This document shows, piece after piece, positions 18,083 to 25,429 of a stretch of 64,000 nucleotides of DNA; the stretch's first letter is position 1; each line of letters opens with the position of its first letter. The translations under genes were made by a program, and so were the position numbers. The notes beneath the pieces are model-generated. The model searched no databases and was not told the origin of the DNA. It was given only the letters and a program-made list of their open reading frames with translations. The DNA is from SAR86 cluster bacterium (lineage in GTDB: Bacteria > Pseudomonadota > Gammaproteobacteria > Pseudomonadales > Pseudohongiellaceae): the NCBI GenBank assembly GCA_002402175.1, contig NVVJ01000008.1:9313-73312 (forward strand), written 5' to 3'.

Positions 18083-18502
18083 CTAGCCGCTCCATTGGTC
18101 TGGTTTTCGCGTGACAACTCCATTGGCATCAGTCCAGACATGTCGTGTAAAACCGCTAACCAGAACCTTTTGACTGTTTGAATCGACAACTTCGTAGGAG
18201 AAGCTTACTCTTCGACTCCGGTTTTCCTCGATCCAGGTGCGAATTATTACTCGATCACCATAGCGAAGACTGCCAACATATCGAACGCCCACTTCGGTGA
18301 CTGGAAGGCGATACCCACTTGCTTCAATACGGGCATAATCTTTTCCCATTTCTCGCATGTAGTGACTGCGGCCTTCTTCGAAGAAAATCAAATAGCTAGC
18401 GTGATGAACGACTCCCATCGCATCAGTTTCAGCATATCGAACGTGGAAATCTGTTTCTATCACTACTGGGTGGTCAGTTGCGGGTTCATCGGCGTGGTGC
18501 AT
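18083..18502 (-). CDS. acyl-CoA thioesterase (YbgC/FadM-like hotdog fold)
   Basis: This encodes a 139-residue cytoplasmic protein of the 4-hydroxybenzoyl-CoA thioesterase family. The signature FHVRYAETDAMGVVHHASYLIFFEEGR (positions 19-45, split here only for description) contains the catalytic Asp27 and the following Gly-Val-Val-His turn of single-domain hotdog enzymes. Later residues (GVRYVGSLRYGDRV) fit the second and third strands. These enzymes hydrolyse acyl-CoAs, often short- or branched-chain. Length is normal (130-150). There is no clear Shine-Dalgarno at ATG 18502. It precedes the DUF1631 gene on the same strand and may share its promoter, although the link is not known to be functional. 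Confidence 0.85.
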   Translation of the reverse strand: MHHADEPATDHPVVIETDFHVRYAETDAMGVVHHASYLIFFEEGRSHYMREMGKDYARIEASGYRLPVTEVGVRYVGSLRYGDRVIIRTWIEENRSRRVSFSYEVVDSNSQKVLVSGFTRHVWTDANGVVTRKPDQWSG

Positions 18503-18652
18503 ACAAAGTAGTTCTCGAAGTATTTGTGCTGGAGCGTAAGATTATAACCGTAGAAACCTGAAATCAGGGAGTCTTGTTGGTGAACTAATGTCAGCTGATC
18601 TGATATTCTTAATGCTCATTACTAATAAGGCTGACTCTACAAGTTTAAGATT

Positions 18653-19618
18653 ATGCTAAATTTCCCAGAGCCACCCAGGAGTTATAGCTCGGTCTTCTTG
18701 GAAGAAACGGACAAGCCGCTTCCGAAGAAAATTGATCAGCGAACTCGGTATGCATTTTTTAGTACCATTGCTACCGGCGGCAAATCTCTAATCAAGTCTT
18801 GTAAAGACCTGCATCTGTCTCGTTTTGTGTGTTACAAGACGCTCAAGCCTGAATTCGCAAACGATGAAATTGAGCAGCAACGATTGATTCGAGAAGCCAG
18901 AGTGACAGCGATGCTGCAGCACCCGAACACCGTTCCAACCTATGAACTGGGCAGGGATGGCAAGGGTAACTGCTATTTCACGATGAAACTCGTTCATGGC
19001 TATACCCTCAGAGAAGTGCTCGATTATAGAGACCGATATGACCTAAGCCAGCTAATGGAGGTAATCCTTCAGGTAGGTTATGCGCTGGAGTATGCCCATA
19101 TCCATGGGGTAGCGCATCGAGATATAAAGCCAGAGAATATTCTAATAGGGCCATATGGCGAAGTTCTGGTGCTGGATTGGGGGCTTGCAAAAGTATGGCA
19201 CCCCGATGGCACAGCCCTGGCCGAAGAAGAATCGGCGCCCTCGGACATAGACGACATTACAATTACTGGTCAGGGGAAAGCGCAGGGCACAGCTCATTAT
19301 ATGTCTCCAGAGCAAATTAATCGTGACCCGGCAATAGACCATCGTACTGATATTTTTAGCCTGGGTGCGGTGCTGTACGAAGTACTTTGTGGGCAGACTG
19401 CGCCGGTTGGCGATAAGCTTCATCAGGTAATTTCAAGTGTATTGAACGATACCCCAGCAAACCCCTCAGAACTAACAACGCAGCGAGTGCCGGCTTTGTT
19501 AGAAGAAGTGGCGATGCGAAGCCTAAGTAAAAATCCGGATGAAAGATATGCCACCATGACTGAAATGCTACGCATGATGCGGCGCGATTGGCGATTAGAA
19601 ATGATGGCAGCAAATTAA
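18653..19618 (+). CDS. serine/threonine protein kinase
   Basis: This is a 321-residue single-domain eukaryotic-like kinase with no transmembrane segment and no C-terminal sensor domain. Visible motifs are TGGKS (glycine-rich region, 41-45), VCYKTLK (ATP-binding Lys62), REA (Glu81 of helix C), HRDIKPEN (catalytic Asp157), DWG replacing DFG (Asp175) and GTAHYMSPEQ (activation loop end). All catalytic residues are present, so it should be active. DWG is common among bacterial kinases of the planctomycete/myxobacterial type. The substrate is unknown. It is divergent from the thioesterase/DUF1631 unit (150 bp gap) and 36 bp upstream of an exported amidohydrolase, which is unlikely to be its target. 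The ATG at 18653 lacks a strong ribosome-binding site. Confidence 0.9.
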   Translation: MLNFPEPPRSYSSVFLEETDKPLPKKIDQRTRYAFFSTIATGGKSLIKSCKDLHLSRFVCYKTLKPEFANDEIEQQRLIREARVTAMLQHPNTVPTYELGRDGKGNCYFTMKLVHGYTLREVLDYRDRYDLSQLMEVILQVGYALEYAHIHGVAHRDIKPENILIGPYGEVLVLDWGLAKVWHPDGTALAEEESAPSDIDDITITGQGKAQGTAHYMSPEQINRDPAIDHRTDIFSLGAVLYEVLCGQTAPVGDKLHQVISSVLNDTPANPSELTTQRVPALLEEVAMRSLSKNPDERYATMTEMLRMMRRDWRLEMMAAN

Positions 19619-19654
19619 CTAGAAAATCTCTAGCGTAAATAACAGGATAATCAA

Positions 19655-21355
19655 ATGAATATTCGTAGCTGGTTTGTAATTACCATCACCGGTTTTATCT
19701 CTCTACTATTTGTTTCATCTGAGCATGCTATTGCTCAAGATGCTGACATTATTTTTCTAGGTGAAAATATTATAACTATGGATGATTCTCAGGTTACTGC
19801 AGTTGCCGTGATCGGTGATCGAATCATCGCTACTGGAACCGAATCGGAAATACTTGAATTGCGTGGTCAGTCAACACGGGTAGTCGAGTTGGGCGATCAG
19901 ACGCTATTGCCGGGCTTCGTTGATGCCCATGGGCATTTTTCGGGTGTTTCTCGTTACGCAGACTTGCTGGATCTGTCATCTCCTCCGGTCGGCGGTGTGA
20001 ATAATATCGATGACATAGTCAGGCTCATTCGTTTGCGCATAGAGCAACAGCAAATACCGTTTGGTGAGTTAGTGTTTGGGTTTGGCTATGACGATTCCTT
20101 ATTGTTTGAGCAGCGGCATCCGAATCGAGATGATCTGGATCGAGCTTCGACAAATCACCCTATTGTCATTCGGCATGTTTCTGGCCACTTGCTTGCGGCT
20201 AATTCAATGGCGTTGGATCAGGCTGGAATTTCAGCAACCTCGGTAAATCCTGCCGGGGGCATAATACGCCGACGTTCCGGCAGCACAGAGCCAGATGGAG
20301 TAATGGAAGAAACCGCCATGGGAGCCTTCCCCGGTTCCAGTGGCAATATGAGCGCCGAAAAATTAAGCCAGTTGCGTAGAGCTGCAATTGATATTTATGC
20401 GGCGTATGGAATTACCACAATTCAGGATGCCAATGTCAGCCTGGAATATGTTGATTTACTGCGAGAAGAAGCCGCAGCAGAGCCTTTTAAGGTAGATATT
20501 GTTGCTTACGTAATGGCTAACCCAATGAGTGATGAAGTGCTTGAAACCGTGACTCATGATCAGAATTACAGCGGTGGGTTTCGAGTGGGAGGTGTGAAAT
20601 TTACGCTTGATGGCTCACCTCAGGGAAGAACGGCATGGCTGTCACAGCCCTATGATCAAGGCCCTCCAGGGCAGGACGCTGACTATGTTGCGTATCCCAG
20701 CTACGATCCTGAAGCTTATAAGGCCCGCATGCCAGGGTTAATAGCACGAGGTGTGCCGGTGCTGGCTCATGCCAATGGTGATGCGGCAATACAGCTAATG
20801 ATTGACGGTGTTGCCGAGGCGTTGGCAGGCAGAACAGACGTTGACCATCGTTCCGTAGCGATACATGCTCAACTGGTAAGGCCCGACCAACTGGATAGAA
20901 TGAAAGAGCTTGGAATTGTTCCTTCTTACTACTCGGTACATCCTTTCTTCTGGGGCGACTGGCACAGGCTCAGCTTTGGAAAAGAGCGAGCAAGTTTTAT
21001 TAGTCCGGTTAGGGCCACTATCGACCGTGGAATACCATTTACCGTACATAATGATTCTCCAGTAGTTCCTCCAGACATGATGCGCCTACTATCAATAACG
21101 GTTAATCGTATAACGCGAAGTGGTTATGTGCTCGGACCTGACCAGCGCGCAACTGTTATGGAAGGGTTGTATGCGATTACTCAGGGCGCTGCCTACCAGT
21201 ATTTTGAAGAGGATGAGAAGGGGTCTATTACACCTGGTAAGCGAGCTGACCTGGTAATTCTGGCAAAGAATCCAACCCGTGTTGATCCTGTGGAAATAGG
21301 TGATATTGAAATCATTGAAACATTTTCTCGCGGTAAGTCGGTTTATCAGCACTAA
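19655..21355 (+). CDS. secreted YtcJ-like amidohydrolase
   Basis: This encodes a 566-residue metal-dependent amidohydrolase with a signal peptide ending at AIAQD (residue 29). After a small beta-domain, the metal motif DAHGH (about 90-94) opens the TIM barrel. TLDGSPQGRTAW (near 310), HANGDAAI (near 370), a downstream histidine (SVAIHAQLVRPDQL) and HNDSPVVPP (near 465) supply the remaining ligands. The C-terminal strand returns with GSITPGKRADLVIL. This architecture fits the YtcJ/NfdA group of N-substituted formamide deformylases and related imidase-like enzymes. Export suggests hydrolysis of periplasmic substrates. AGGA lies 8 bases before the ATG. A second protein of the same family lies at 38305-39975. 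The following dehydrogenase gene begins 41 bp downstream and may be co-transcribed. Confidence 0.85.
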   Translation: MNIRSWFVITITGFISLLFVSSEHAIAQDADIIFLGENIITMDDSQVTAVAVIGDRIIATGTESEILELRGQSTRVVELGDQTLLPGFVDAHGHFSGVSRYADLLDLSSPPVGGVNNIDDIVRLIRLRIEQQQIPFGELVFGFGYDDSLLFEQRHPNRDDLDRASTNHPIVIRHVSGHLLAANSMALDQAGISATSVNPAGGIIRRRSGSTEPDGVMEETAMGAFPGSSGNMSAEKLSQLRRAAIDIYAAYGITTIQDANVSLEYVDLLREEAAAEPFKVDIVAYVMANPMSDEVLETVTHDQNYSGGFRVGGVKFTLDGSPQGRTAWLSQPYDQGPPGQDADYVAYPSYDPEAYKARMPGLIARGVPVLAHANGDAAIQLMIDGVAEALAGRTDVDHRSVAIHAQLVRPDQLDRMKELGIVPSYYSVHPFFWGDWHRLSFGKERASFISPVRATIDRGIPFTVHNDSPVVPPDMMRLLSITVNRITRSGYVLGPDQRATVMEGLYAITQGAAYQYFEEDEKGSITPGKRADLVILAKNPTRVDPVEIGDIEIIETFSRGKSVYQH

Positions 21356-21396
21356 ATAGTTATGAAAATAGACGCAGTGAATTTTAGGAGATTACT

Positions 21397-22263
21397 ATGA
21401 AGGTCGCATTTATTGGTTTGGGAGTCATGGGCTACCCTATGGCTGGTCATTTAAAAAATGCAGGGCTGGATGTTTGTGTTTACAACCGAACCACAGAAAA
21501 AGCTGAGGCCTGGTGCAAAGAATATGAGGGTGACATGGCGCTCTCTCCCAAAGAGGCTGTCGACGGATGCGCGTTCGTTTTTTGCTGTGTTGGCAATGAC
21601 AATGATGTGCGACAAGTAATTCTTGGAGACGCTGGTGCTTTGACAGGTATGAGTGCTGGTACAATTTTGATTGATCACACAACGGCGTCTGCTGATTTAG
21701 CCAGAGAGTTGAGCAAAGAAGCAGCTGAAGTTGGAGTGGGGTTTTTAGACGCGCCGGTGTCTGGCGGTCAAGCCGGAGCTGAAAATGGCGCTCTTACGGT
21801 CATGATCGGTGGCGATCAGGCAAACTACGATTCAGCCAAGCCTATAATTGATGCGTATTCAAAATTCAGCAAATTACTGGGCCCAGCAGGGAGTGGCCAA
21901 CTGGCTAAAATGGTTAATCAGATATGTATTGCTGGCATTGTGCAGGGTCTGGCAGAAGGACTGAATTTTGCTAACAAGGCAGGGCTGGATGGCGAAGCAC
22001 TTATTGAAACTATTTCCAAAGGGGCGGCAGGCTCCTGGCAAATGGATAATCGGCATCAAACAATGCTCGCTGATGAATACGAATTTGGCTTTGCAGTTGA
22101 CTGGATGCGTAAGGACCTTGGAATTGCTATTCAGAGTGCGAAGAGTAATGGTGCGCAGTTGCCAGTAGCGTCAATGGTCGATGGTTTTTATGCTGAAATT
22201 CAGGCTATGGGCGGAGGGCGTTGGGATACTTCAAGTTTGCTTGCCAGGCTAATGAAAAAGTAA
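21397..22263 (+). CDS. 3-hydroxyisobutyrate dehydrogenase family NAD(P)-dependent oxidoreductase
   Basis: This encodes a 288-residue cytoplasmic beta-hydroxyacid dehydrogenase. It has the Rossmann motif GLGVMG (7-12), DAPVSGG (118-124) for substrate binding, GSGQLAKMVNQ with catalytic Lys171, and a C-terminal all-helical domain. Family members oxidise 3-hydroxyisobutyrate, tartronate semialdehyde, 6-phosphogluconate-like acids or succinic semialdehyde. NRTTEK after the second strand (30-35) fits NADP(H) preference because an Arg follows the position that in NAD enzymes is Asp. AGGAG precedes the ATG by 7 bases. It sits directly behind the amidohydrolase, so it may process the product once imported, but the link is contextual. 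Length is typical. Confidence 0.88.
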   Translation: MKVAFIGLGVMGYPMAGHLKNAGLDVCVYNRTTEKAEAWCKEYEGDMALSPKEAVDGCAFVFCCVGNDNDVRQVILGDAGALTGMSAGTILIDHTTASADLARELSKEAAEVGVGFLDAPVSGGQAGAENGALTVMIGGDQANYDSAKPIIDAYSKFSKLLGPAGSGQLAKMVNQICIAGIVQGLAEGLNFANKAGLDGEALIETISKGAAGSWQMDNRHQTMLADEYEFGFAVDWMRKDLGIAIQSAKSNGAQLPVASMVDGFYAEIQAMGGGRWDTSSLLARLMKK

Positions 22264-22446
22264 TACCACAGGACTGTATCTGGGTTTAGCTACCGATTTG
22301 GATTATTACAAGTATGAGCGTTAATCATCACAAATTAACGACTCAGGTCGTCCACAGTTAAGCGAATCTAGCCGCATATGTATTGATTCTTGGCTTCCAA
22401 ACAACTACCTTACCCTCTGGTATGCGTAACAAATGGGGGATTACCA

Positions 22447-23481
22447 ATGAGATCGCGATTTTTTCTTAGTTTTTCAGCACTTACGGCAATATTTGCAGTT
22501 ACCGCAGTTCAAGCGGCTGACACTTACGATGTTCCTAAAACAGAATGGGGCCAGCCCGATTTACAGGGTGTTTGGAACTTCAGCTCTAATACTCCTATGC
22601 AGCGTCCAGAGCGTTTCGGCGAACAGGAATTCCTGACCCAGGAAGAAATCCAGGCGGCGATTGCCCGTCAAACAAGCTCGGCAGCGGCGGCAGACGCAGC
22701 GGCAGCTGAGTTGGTAATTGACCCCGATGCTCCTGATGCAACAGATAACCCCGGTGGCTATAATGACTTCTGGATTGAAGCGGCGGGTATTGGAGATACT
22801 GTTAGAACATCACATATTGTCTACCCTCTTAATGGGCGAGCTCCAGCAGCGGTGGAAGGTGCGGCTCGTCAGTTCGGAGGTTTGGGCCCAGATATTCCTG
22901 GAACCAGACCAGTTCGTTACGTTGTAGGTGGCATTGCTAAAGACGGGCCCGAAGATCGCGGGCTTTCCGAGCGTTGCATTGTAGGCTTTAATTCAGGCCC
23001 TCCATTTACACCTAGTTTGTACAACAACAATGTACAAATTTTTCAGAGCAAGGAAACAGCCGTTATTTTGACTGAAATGATTCACGATGCACGCATCGTG
23101 CGTTTGGGTGGTAAGCCAAATTTAACAGACGATATAACCCTGTGGTCTGGAGACTCCAGAGGTTGGTATGAAGGTGATACTCTAGTTGTCGAAACCAGAA
23201 ATTTTAACGGTTTGCGTCAAACATTTTTTGCTACCGGCTCCAATGACGACATGGTTTTGACTGAGCGTTTCACGCGTGTTGACTTCGCTACGTTGAACTA
23301 TGAGTTCACTATTGATGACCCCTCAACGTTTACTGATAAAATTACGGCTATTGTGCCAATGACTAAAGTGGCGGGTCAATTGTACGAGTATGCATGCCAT
23401 GAAGGGAATTACGGCATGACCAATATTATGCGTGGTAAGCGAATGGAAGAGCGTAGAGAAGCTGAGAGTGGCGGGCAGTAA
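22447..23481 (+). CDS. secreted protein of unknown function, PDLxGVW family, paralogue 1
   Basis: This encodes a 344-residue protein with a signal peptide ending at VQAAD. The mature start contains WGQPDLQGVWNFSS, a motif widespread in uncharacterised exported proteins of Gammaproteobacteria and Acidobacteria. A helical Ala-rich insert (about 65-95) follows, then an all-beta domain with the sequence GWYEGDTLVVETRNF. The next gene carries the same two signatures (PDLSGIW and HWEGDTLVVRVTG), so they are paralogues, this one longer by the Ala-rich insert and flanking segment. No catalytic motif is known to me. ATG 22447 follows GGGGGA by 6 bases. The extended frame from TTG at 22390 is not used because it would destroy the signal peptide start. 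Confidence 0.75.
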   Translation: MRSRFFLSFSALTAIFAVTAVQAADTYDVPKTEWGQPDLQGVWNFSSNTPMQRPERFGEQEFLTQEEIQAAIARQTSSAAAADAAAAELVIDPDAPDATDNPGGYNDFWIEAAGIGDTVRTSHIVYPLNGRAPAAVEGAARQFGGLGPDIPGTRPVRYVVGGIAKDGPEDRGLSERCIVGFNSGPPFTPSLYNNNVQIFQSKETAVILTEMIHDARIVRLGGKPNLTDDITLWSGDSRGWYEGDTLVVETRNFNGLRQTFFATGSNDDMVLTERFTRVDFATLNYEFTIDDPSTFTDKITAIVPMTKVAGQLYEYACHEGNYGMTNIMRGKRMEERREAESGGQ

Positions 23482-23589
23482 TCAAATATAACTAGAGATT
23501 TTTATAGTTGTATTGGTTGCTAATATTTTGATAGTTATAATCGCTCAATATTTTTGAGCGTCAACAAGTAAATGAATGAAGGGTTGTAA

Positions 23590-24426
23590 ATGAACAAAAA
23601 ATTAAAGAAATTCCTAAGCACTGTTTGCCTGACTACGTTTGTAGGTTTGTTCGCGAGTGCGCAATTAGCCGCACAAAGTGGCGATATAGTCAGAACTCCA
23701 AGCGGTAAGCCAGACCTAAGCGGAATCTGGCAAGCTATGACTAACGCGCATTACGATATAGAGCCTCATGCTGCTTCTGAAGGGCCACATCCTGGTTTGT
23801 TTGGAGCGCTGTCGGCAACGCCAGGAAGTCTGGGTGTGGTAGAAGGCGGAAGAATCCCCTACAACGAACAGAGTTTGAGAGTGCGTGATAGCAACGCCAT
23901 TAACTCTATTGAAAAAGATCCATTAGCTAAATGCTATATGCCTGGCATTCCTCGAGCTAATTATTTGCCGTTCCCATTCCAGATTGTTCAATCTCAAAGT
24001 GTCATTTTAATTGCCTATGAGTTCGCTGAATCGAATCGCATTATGTATGTTGATCAGCCCGAGCTTGAATCTCAGGTGGATGCATGGATGGGTCATTCAA
24101 ACGCTCACTGGGAAGGTGATACATTGGTAGTGCGTGTTACTGGTCAGATGCCTGATTCATGGTTTGATCGTGCGGGCAACCACCACAGCTACGAAATGGT
24201 CGTTGAAGAGCGTTGGACAGCAACAGGCGCTAATCATATTAACTATGAAGCAACCATGACTGACCCAAATACTTTTACCGAGTCGTGGAAGGTTAGCTTT
24301 CCGCTATACCGGCATGTAGATGAGAATATGCAATTGCTTGAATTCAAATGTGCTGAATTTTCTGAAGAATATCTGTATGGCCAATACCGCAAGCCAGGTA
24401 CTCCTAGAGGAATTCCTGCACAGTAA
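23590..24426 (+). CDS. secreted protein of unknown function, PDLxGIW family, paralogue 2
   Basis: This 278-residue protein has a signal peptide ending near LAAQS. GKPDLSGIWQAMT at the mature N-terminus and SNAHWEGDTLVVRVTG in the middle match the preceding gene, and both end with a strand-rich region followed by Y-G-(M/Q)-x-N/Y. DPNTFTESWKVSFPL corresponds to DPSTFTDKITAIVPM upstream. The shared order of motifs shows tandem duplication with strong divergence. Function is unknown; the beta-rich fold suggests a binding or lipocalin-like protein, but this is speculative. GAAGG precedes the ATG by about 8 bases. It is the last gene of the plus-strand cluster that begins with the amidohydrolase. 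Confidence 0.75.
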   Translation: MNKKLKKFLSTVCLTTFVGLFASAQLAAQSGDIVRTPSGKPDLSGIWQAMTNAHYDIEPHAASEGPHPGLFGALSATPGSLGVVEGGRIPYNEQSLRVRDSNAINSIEKDPLAKCYMPGIPRANYLPFPFQIVQSQSVILIAYEFAESNRIMYVDQPELESQVDAWMGHSNAHWEGDTLVVRVTGQMPDSWFDRAGNHHSYEMVVEERWTATGANHINYEATMTDPNTFTESWKVSFPLYRHVDENMQLLEFKCAEFSEEYLYGQYRKPGTPRGIPAQ

Positions 24427-24430
24427 TTAA

Positions 24431-24454
24431 TTCCCGGCGAGAGCTTGTCGGGAA
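24431..24454. terminator. hairpin without T-tract, possible weak terminator
   Basis: TTCCCGGCGAG and CTTGTCGGGAA pair with two G-T pairs just beyond the stop of the plus-strand gene. No T-run follows, so it may protect the mRNA 3' end rather than terminate. Confidence 0.4.
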
Positions 24455-24596
24455 ATAATCAGCAAGAATCTAAGGGGTCTTCATTAATAATGTTGGCCCT
24501 TTTTTTCATCACTGTTTTGGGTTCTACAGGGCGTCACGACCATCTATAATAATTACTATTGCACTAATCAGTGCAGTTTATTATATGCCCAGTCGA

Positions 24597-25280
24597 TTAA
24601 CTCGATTCAACATGATAACTGGAAATTTCCTGCAGTGATTTACGTGTGATATCCGGGACACGTGCAGAATCTTCAGGATAACCAACCACTAGAAGCATCA
24701 GTGGTTTTTCTGTCAGTGGGCGCTGCAATATTTGGTTAAGAAACTTCATTGGGCTAGGTGTGTGAGTTAGGGTCGCCAGGCCCGCATTGTGTAGTGCGGC
24801 TATCAGAAAACCTGTGGCAATGCTTGCAGATTCTGTCACATAATAATTTTTCTGTTTGTTTCCAGCGCTGTCGATAATAAACTTCTGTGCAAACACGGCA
24901 ATAAGATACGGTGCGCGCTCAAGGAATGGTTTATCTGAATCTGTACCTAAAGGTGCCAGTGCGTCCAGCCAGTCCTGAGGTGCTCTTGATGTGTAAAATT
25001 CTACTTCTTCCTTTTCTGCCTCAAGTCGTATCTGCTGCTTTATTTTTAGGTCGCTAATAACCGCAAAATGCCAGGGCTGCCGGTTCGCGCCACTGGGCGC
25101 GCTGCCAGCGGCTTGCAGGCACAGATCAATAATTTCTTGCGGAACTGGCTTGTTGGAAAAGTCCCTCACAGTTCGTCTATGTTGCATCAATGACTGGAAA
25201 GAGTCCGCCCTTGATTTCATTTCTTCAATGGACAGTTTCTTAAAGTTTAGGGGGATCGTTACAATAGTGTTGGTCGGCAT
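24597..25280 (-). CDS. iodotyrosine-deiodinase-like nitroreductase
   Basis: This encodes a 227-residue flavoprotein of the nitroreductase superfamily. [13 protein letters not shown] (35-47) and [16 protein letters not shown] (57-72) are the FMN-binding segments. The lid region EEVEFY...[19 protein letters not shown] matches the iodotyrosine deiodinase (IYD) subgroup: Glu92, Tyr96 and Lys117 keep the Glu-x3-Tyr and +21 Lys spacing of the residues that grip the zwitterion of halotyrosines in human IYD (E157, Y161, K182). This argues for a reductive dehalogenase or a tyrosine-type substrate rather than a generic nitroreductase, although bacterial homologues may act on other substrates. It has no signal peptide and is cytoplasmic. 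AGGAT lies 6 bases before the ATG. It is convergent with the preceding plus-strand gene. Confidence 0.85.
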   Translation of the reverse strand: MPTNTIVTIPLNFKKLSIEEMKSRADSFQSLMQHRRTVRDFSNKPVPQEIIDLCLQAAGSAPSGANRQPWHFAVISDLKIKQQIRLEAEKEEVEFYTSRAPQDWLDALAPLGTDSDKPFLERAPYLIAVFAQKFIIDSAGNKQKNYYVTESASIATGFLIAALHNAGLATLTHTPSPMKFLNQILQRPLTEKPLMLLVVGYPEDSARVPDITRKSLQEISSYHVESS

Positions 25281-25429
25281 TCTTTATCCTGTGATGCTCT
25301 TCGTTCTTACTGAAGGTAAAGAGTCTTTATACTCACAGGCTGAATAATGAACAACAGTTTTATTCACAGACTCGCGAATGAAGGCCGGCAGGTTTTTCTA
25401 TAATTCATAGATGGGCGAGAAGTAGCTAC

